Source of the DNA: Taeniopygia guttata
Lineage: Eukaryota; Chordata; Aves; Passeriformes; Estrildidae
Direction: 5' to 3'
Assembly (NCBI RefSeq): GCF_048771995.1
Contig: NC_133026.1
Span: 14,616,001-14,680,000 of the forward strand
DNA: 64,000 bases
The notes under the pieces were generated by a model that made no database searches, was not told the origin of the DNA, and was given only the letters and a program-made list of their open reading frames with translations. Shown piece by piece: positions 62,601-64,000 of this stretch. How positions within the stretch are numbered: the stretch's first letter is position 1; every line of letters starts with the position of its first letter. Made by a program: the position numbers and the translations under genes.

Positions 62601-63926
62601 AGTGTGTGCTCTGATGTTTCCAAATATTGCAGATATTTATACTGACTTGTTATTCAAGTGAGGTATAATTGATCTTCAGAATCGTGTTGTATCCAGAAGC
62701 AGGACATTATTATGTTTTGATGCAAACGTGTTTTCTTCAGGCAAGCAAGCCTGAAGGAGTAGATTAACAAAAGAATCTTAAAAATTTCAGTTTGTGAACA
62801 GGACTTAAATGTGGTAGTGATTTGTTGCCAGGCAGTAGTGAACTTCCCCCAGAAGTGTGACTTCCAGTGCATTCTTGATGTATGAGTACTATTTACAGCA
62901 CATATTTGGGAACATTTGTACAATAGGAATATAAAATTGGAAAATCTGGAAGGTGTATCTTTTGCAAGGGCATCCAAACTCTAACCTTGTAAATTGAAAA
63001 CTGAGACTTCATTTTGTTTTGGAAAAGTAAACTAAAACAAAAAATGCTTTCACTGAAGTTAGTCAATGAAATAGTGATTCTGCTGCACCACTGGGCATCC
63101 CCTTGTCAATCTGTATGAATTAAGTCAGTTGTATACCTGTGGGTTAAATGCATAAAATTCTGCCTGACTTGTGATGCACTGACTACTGAGTCACCTTTCA
63201 AAGATTTTAGAGAGACGGATGTAGTTCTGTGAAATTTGGTATTGGAGTTACTTGTACATGTGTAGTTACAGACAAAAAAGGTACTGTACAGCAATAGCCT
63301 GCAGAGTTGTGAGCATGCCCAACTTAATGTTTTCAATTGAAACATAAATTTTAGTTGTAGGCCCTTGCTGCCTCCAGAATGCTGTCAGTGAGGGGTGCAT
63401 TGTAGTTGCCAAGTTTTGCATATAATCCTATTTCTCTAATAATGCTGATACTGTAGTTTCACAAGGTGAAAAGAGTGATGCCATTTCTACATAATCATTC
63501 TTTTTAATCTGTTTTTAAAGAGTTGTTGGTGGACTGATTGCATTTTGGTTCCTTTCTCCCTCTTCCTTTTTAGTATCTTGAGCTAAATTCAGTTAAAGCC
63601 TATATACTAAACAAACAAAAAGAGAAGGTGTTTGGACAAAAATTTCTAGGAGGATGTCAGCCTCTTTGACATAAAGGTTCATTAAGGCTCTTAGGAACTT
63701 GTGGTAGTTTTTGGAGGTGGGGGTTTAGGTTTATAAAGTAGATGTGTTTATATACACAACTCCTACATATTTTGATGTAGTATTTTCTCATTTTATATTT
63801 TGTTCAGCATTTACAGCCGAACAATACCAGCAACATCAACAGCAACTGGCACTAATGCAGAAACAGCAGCTTGCACAAATTCATCAACAGCAAGCAAATA
63901 GTAATTCCTCTGCCAACACATCACAG
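17483..63926 (+). CDS. EPC1: EPC1, enhancer of polycomb homolog 1 (11 exons visible, 3' end outside window)
   Basis: EPC1 is the scaffold of the catalytic module of the nuclear NuA4/TIP60 histone acetyltransferase: in this family the N-terminal EPcA region binds KAT5/TIP60, ING3 and MEAF6 and places them on nucleosomes. I identified it from the whole protein, which starts MSKLSFRARALDASKPLPVF and later holds MIDRLEKGSGQQ, KRKNCRGPSLIP, AFRRRTEKMQTRKNRKNDE, CIGFARRRVGRGGR and the Gln-rich EQYQQHQQQ. The residues fit EPC1 rather than its paralog EPC2, for example VFRCEDLPDL after residue 18 and the SINRAVPQMPTG context. Joining 17483-17635, 44277-44436, 46410-46555, 46637-46843, 47226-47374, 48683-48839, 50152-50328, 50440-50529, 50613-50761, 51519-51871 and 63808-63926 gives 1860 nt, 620 codons, all junctions in phase. 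Vertebrate EPC1 is about 810-840 residues as I recall, so some 200 residues lie past the window. No lesion is seen. Confidence 0.97.
17724..17948. promoter_or_regulatory. YY1-type sites and palindromic E-box in early intron 1
   Basis: At 17725-17742 two opposed YY1-like cores overlap (aaaatggc and gccgccatctt). A third (ggccgccattttg) is at about 17938-17948. Between them, 17917-17926 is the perfect palindrome gtcacgtgac, the site class bound by USF/MITF/TFE3 bHLH-ZIP factors. These are motif matches only; occupancy is inferred. Confidence 0.5.
18642..18785 (+). mobile_element. tRNA-Ile-derived SINE with CR1 tail (TguSINE1 type)
   Basis: The head (18642-18718) is tRNA-like: A-box tagctcagttgg at 18650-18661, anticodon loop ctaatag with AAT (Ile) at 18677-18679, and a decayed B-box near 18694-18704. 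It is joined to a CR1 3' end (ggactcgatgatccttgtgg) and an attcagtaattcag terminal repeat. This architecture is that of TguSINE1, described from zebra finch and moved by CR1. A tRNA gene is excluded by the mismatched stems and the CR1 tail. Confidence 0.85.
24869..25060 (+). mobile_element. CR1 LINE 3' fragment
   Basis: Contains gggactggaacaggttctcc and ends with ggacttgatgatccctgtgg and tctcttccaactctgggtat, the diagnostic CR1 3' end. Strongly 5'-truncated, as usual for CR1. Confidence 0.85.
31440..31539 (+). repeat. Perfect tandem duplication, 2 x 50 bp
   Basis: The 50-bp unit tgtttaggttttaaggc... (31440-31489) is repeated without change at 31490-31539. No similar copy is seen elsewhere in the window. 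Confidence 0.95.
38276..38309. repeat. Perfect 15-bp inverted repeat, 4-base loop
   Basis: Arms tgtttaaataaccaa and ttggttatttaaaca flank the loop gctt. AT-rich hairpin or cruciform candidate. Confidence 0.95.
38400..38760 (-). mobile_element. CR1 LINE 3' fragment, reverse orientation
   Basis: Starts with the reversed CR1 3' end (tagaataatgg, then ggaagggacccacaaggatc) and continues through the conserved segment around ctgtgaccacttccctgggg and cttctggctgaagacccctt. About 360 bp. Confidence 0.88.
39046..39079. repeat. Perfect 15-bp inverted repeat, 4-base loop
   Basis: Arms ccagacaacctttct and agaaaggttgtctgg flank atcc. Partly overlapped by a second, shorter inverted repeat (tctatccag/ctggataga). 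Confidence 0.95.
40060..40135 (+). repeat. A/C-rich low-complexity tract
   Basis: caaacaaacaaataaa-type sequence, the complement of the T/G tracts elsewhere in the window. Confidence 0.7.
40830..42357 (+). mobile_element. ERVL-type solo LTR carrying a minisatellite
   Basis: Begins tgtcgtggtttagc and ends near cactcaacccacctca, with aataaa at 42220-42225 followed by a T-rich 3' end; this is the layout of passerine ERVL LTRs (TguERVL type) as I remember them. There is no internal viral coding region, so it is a solo LTR. It is long (about 1.5 kb), partly because of a GC-rich repeat at 41141-41293. Flanks atcac and gttac agree at only three of five bases, so a target-site duplication is uncertain. 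Open frames in it are repeat artefacts. Confidence 0.65.
41141..41293 (+). repeat. 26-bp GC-rich minisatellite (5 perfect copies plus a degenerate one)
   Basis: Unit gccgggctggctctgctcgg followed by ctccgg starts at 41141, 41167, 41193, 41219 and 41245, identical in all; a diverged sixth copy runs from 41271. As 26 is not a multiple of three, all frames stay open on both strands, producing spurious proteins of up to about 200 codons. Confidence 0.95.
44075..44235. promoter_or_regulatory. Small GC-rich island with CTCF-like motif just before exon 2
   Basis: A 160-bp GC/CpG-rich patch stands out in AT-rich intron and ends about 40 bp before exon 2. At 44117-44130 the reverse strand reads ccggcaggtggcgc, which by eye matches the CTCF core at all but one position. 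It could be an insulator, an internal promoter or a leftover of an unrecognised insertion. Confidence 0.4.
44277..44436 (+). CDS. EPC1: EPC1 coding exon 2 (residues 52-105)
   Basis: Reads EHHLQRAISAQQVYGEKRDN then MVIPVPEAESNIAYYESIYP, the middle of the EPcA domain. The acceptor is tttataggaac (AG 44275-44276) and the donor c|gtaagt at 44437, phase 1. Met72 (ATG 44337) has strong start context (A at -3, G at +4) and is the obvious start for any transcript lacking exon 1. Confidence 0.96.
44500..44727 (+). mobile_element. CR1 LINE 3' fragment
   Basis: Contains ttggatgttaggaaaaagtt, cccagggaggtggtagagtc and ends ggtctcttccagccttatga, characteristic of CR1 3' regions. Sits in intron 2. Confidence 0.88.
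45384..45625 (-). mobile_element. CR1 LINE 3' fragment, reverse orientation
   Basis: Begins gtgggttggaagagatcttt and continues with the reversed CR1 segment gatcacctaggtccaagctc. Sits in intron 2, opposite in orientation to the fragment at 44500. Confidence 0.85.
46410..46555 (+). CDS. EPC1: EPC1 coding exon 3 (residues 105-153)
   Basis: Completes the Pro codon begun in exon 2 and reads FSLDAEQPDYDLDSEDE, then KLKKRMDISPLQFEEMIDRL. This is the end of the EPcA domain, with its acidic DxDSEDE stretch. The donor is cag|gtacaa at 46556, phase 0. The next intron is only 81 bp. Confidence 0.96.
46637..46843 (+). CDS. EPC1: EPC1 coding exon 4 (residues 154-222)
   Basis: Reads PVSLQEAKLLLKEDDELIRE, YWIKKRKNCRGPSLIP, and ends RRRTEKMQTRK. 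This is a strongly conserved, basic, helical part of the protein. It lies between an 81-bp and a 382-bp intron; the donor is aaa|gtaagt at 46844, phase 0. Confidence 0.96.
47226..47374 (+). CDS. EPC1: EPC1 coding exon 5 (residues 223-272)
   Basis: Reads NRKNDEASYEKMLKLRRDLS, TILEMIKRREKSKRELLHL. High charge and heptad-like hydrophobics suggest an amphipathic helix or coiled coil. It ends in phase 2 (Arg codon split ag|g) at donor gtaatg, 47375. Confidence 0.96.
47375..48682 (+). other. EPC1: EPC1 intron 5
   Basis: 1308 bp of AT-rich, non-coding sequence. I see no repeat or exon in it. Confidence 0.8.
48683..48839 (+). CDS. EPC1: EPC1 coding exon 6 (residues 272-324)
   Basis: Reads YNLGDYSGEIMSEVMAQRQP, then PTYAIPIIPVTNSSSF and ends KEYKVK. 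Two possible donors lie 6 nt apart (aaa|gtaaaa at 48834 and aaaa|gtaagt at 48840). I chose the second because it fits the consensus far better. Mammalian EPC1, as I remember it, has one or two extra residues here. Confidence 0.93.
48840..50151 (+). other. EPC1: EPC1 intron 6
   Basis: 1312 bp, non-coding, AT-rich, no recognised repeat. It ends in a good pyrimidine tract before acceptor ttgcag (AG 50150-50151). Confidence 0.8.
50152..50328 (+). CDS. EPC1: EPC1 coding exon 7 (residues 325-383)
   Basis: Reads QDKPDVIRPKRKYEKKPKVL, followed by a Ser/Ala/Pro-rich linker and DLNQYDFPSSDDEPLSQ. The basic RPKRKYEKKPK run could serve as a nuclear localisation signal (inference). Phase 0 at both ends; donor cag|gtagga at 50329. 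Confidence 0.96.
50440..50529 (+). CDS. EPC1: EPC1 coding exon 8 (residues 384-413)
   Basis: Reads VLSGSSEAEEENDPDGPFAF, then RRKAGCQYYA. A short 90-nt exon, phase 0 at both ends, between introns of 111 and 83 bp. The acidic stretch followed by RRKAGCQYY is shared with EPC2. Confidence 0.95.
50613..50761 (+). CDS. EPC1: EPC1 coding exon 9 (residues 414-463)
   Basis: Reads PHLDQPGNWPWSSPKEGRLG, RYRYCLTTLTVPQR and CIGFARRRVGRGGR. This is a conserved, Arg/Gly-rich family block. Acceptor ttttaag (AG 50611-50612); donor ag|gtaagt at 50762, phase 2. Confidence 0.95.
50762..51518 (+). other. EPC1: EPC1 intron 9
   Basis: 757 bp, non-coding, no recognised repeat. Confidence 0.8.
51519..51871 (+). 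CDS. EPC1: EPC1 coding exon 10 (residues 463-581)
   Basis: The longest visible coding exon, 353 nt. Reads VLLDRAHSDYDSAFHHLDLE, a Ser/Thr-rich stretch, KDLSQILVNIKSCRWRHFRP and RTPSLHDSDNDELSCRKLY, ending SSSGSAHI. The donor is attg|gtatgt at 51872, phase 1. The frame stays open 104 codons into intron 10 (TAA-type stop at 52183-52185), which is treated as read-through, not coding. Confidence 0.95.
56011..56443 (+). mobile_element. CR1 LINE 3' fragment containing a fold-back
   Basis: Begins gtacttgttcagcctggaga and ends gtctcttccaacccaaacca. It is about 430 bp, the longest CR1 piece here. A 16-bp perfect inverted repeat at 56283-56320 interrupts the usual CR1 sequence. Confidence 0.9.
56283..56320. 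repeat. Perfect 16-bp inverted repeat, 6-base loop, inside CR1
   Basis: Arms acttccaggggcttcc and ggaagcccctggaagt with loop attctg. Only the second arm fits the normal CR1 sequence, so the first looks newly made. Confidence 0.93.
57468..57551 (+). CDS. EPC1: Candidate EPC1 cassette exon 10b (28 codons)
   Basis: An 84-nt segment in intron 10 with a good acceptor (cttcttttcag, AG 57466-57467) and donor (ctctg|gtgaga, GT 57552-57553). It enters and leaves in phase 1, exactly the phase of the exon 10/exon 11 junction, and is open throughout. It would add 28 residues starting ESETSLGLVHQ and ending SLQSSEFS before AFTAEQ. The Ser-rich, polar composition suits this linker. I am not certain whether a matching isoform is already annotated in other species. 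Confidence 0.6.
58326..58417 (+). repeat. T/G-rich low-complexity tract
   Basis: About 90 bp of T and G only, with long T runs; in sense with EPC1, so the intron transcript is U-rich here. Confidence 0.85.
61837..61925 (-). mobile_element. CR1 LINE 3' fragment, reverse orientation
   Basis: Short piece starting ttcatagaatctactaagtt and including gaaagggacccatcagtatc, the reversed CR1 3' end. Confidence 0.8.
63808..63926 (+). CDS. EPC1: EPC1 coding exon 11 (residues 581-620)
   Basis: Reads AFTAEQYQQHQQQLALMQKQ, then a further Gln-rich stretch and NSSANTSQ. This opens the Gln-rich part of the C-terminal E_Pc_C region. Acceptor tgttcag (AG 63806-63807); donor cag|gtgagg at 63927, phase 0. The remaining 74 bases of the window are intron; later exons are outside. 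Confidence 0.95.
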
Positions 63927-64000
63927 GTGAGGGATTTGTCTGTGCTATGATTTATCCCTCATTGTTTCCCACCAGGGTTCATCTCTAATTGTCAACTGTT

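Larger units (their letters stand above)
51872..63807 (+). other. EPC1: EPC1 intron 10 (11.9 kb)
   Basis: Non-coding apart from the candidate cassette exon at 57468. It contains CR1 fragments at 56011 (+) and 61837 (-) and a T/G low-complexity tract at 58326. The rest is AT-rich sequence in which I recognise nothing. Confidence 0.8.

Overview
The window is eukaryotic, AT-rich outside two CpG islands, and carries one recognisable protein-coding gene on the + strand: EPC1 (enhancer of polycomb homolog 1), the scaffold subunit of the NuA4/TIP60 histone acetyltransferase complex. The repeats point to a songbird: a tRNA-Ile-derived SINE with a CR1 tail (TguSINE1 type), several CR1 LINE 3' ends, an ERVK-type solo LTR and an ERVL-type solo LTR. 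Species cannot be fixed from the sequence alone.

Layout. Positions 1-3.5 kb are non-coding with an ERVK-type solo LTR at 1113-1491. At about 3.6-4.3 kb lies a CpG island that ends in a strong splice donor (exon end 4343); this looks like a far-upstream alternative first exon, possibly of EPC1. From 4.3 to 16.1 kb there is only AT-rich, low-complexity non-coding DNA. The main EPC1 CpG-island promoter covers about 16.15-18.25 kb and the start codon is at 17483. Intron 1 (26.6 kb) holds the SINE, two CR1 pieces, the ERVL-type LTR with a 26-bp minisatellite, and three short repeat structures. Exons 2-10 are compact (44277-51871), with introns of only 81, 111 and 83 bp among them. Intron 10 (11.9 kb) contains a candidate in-frame cassette exon (57468-57551). 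Exon 11 is at 63808-63926 and the gene runs off the right edge.

The eleven exons were joined by eye from canonical GT/AG sites with phase checked at each junction. They give 620 codons with no frame break. This covers the EPcA domain (residues about 7-150), the basic and acidic middle and the start of the Gln-rich C-terminal region; roughly the last quarter of the protein lies beyond 64000.

The most interesting points concern how EPC1 isoforms and translation may be set: a possible second promoter 13 kb upstream, two places where a uORF stop would sit one base before an EPC1 start (TAACATG), an intron whose retention keeps the frame, and the candidate 28-residue cassette exon. I see no tRNA or rRNA gene, no CRISPR, and no second protein-coding gene.
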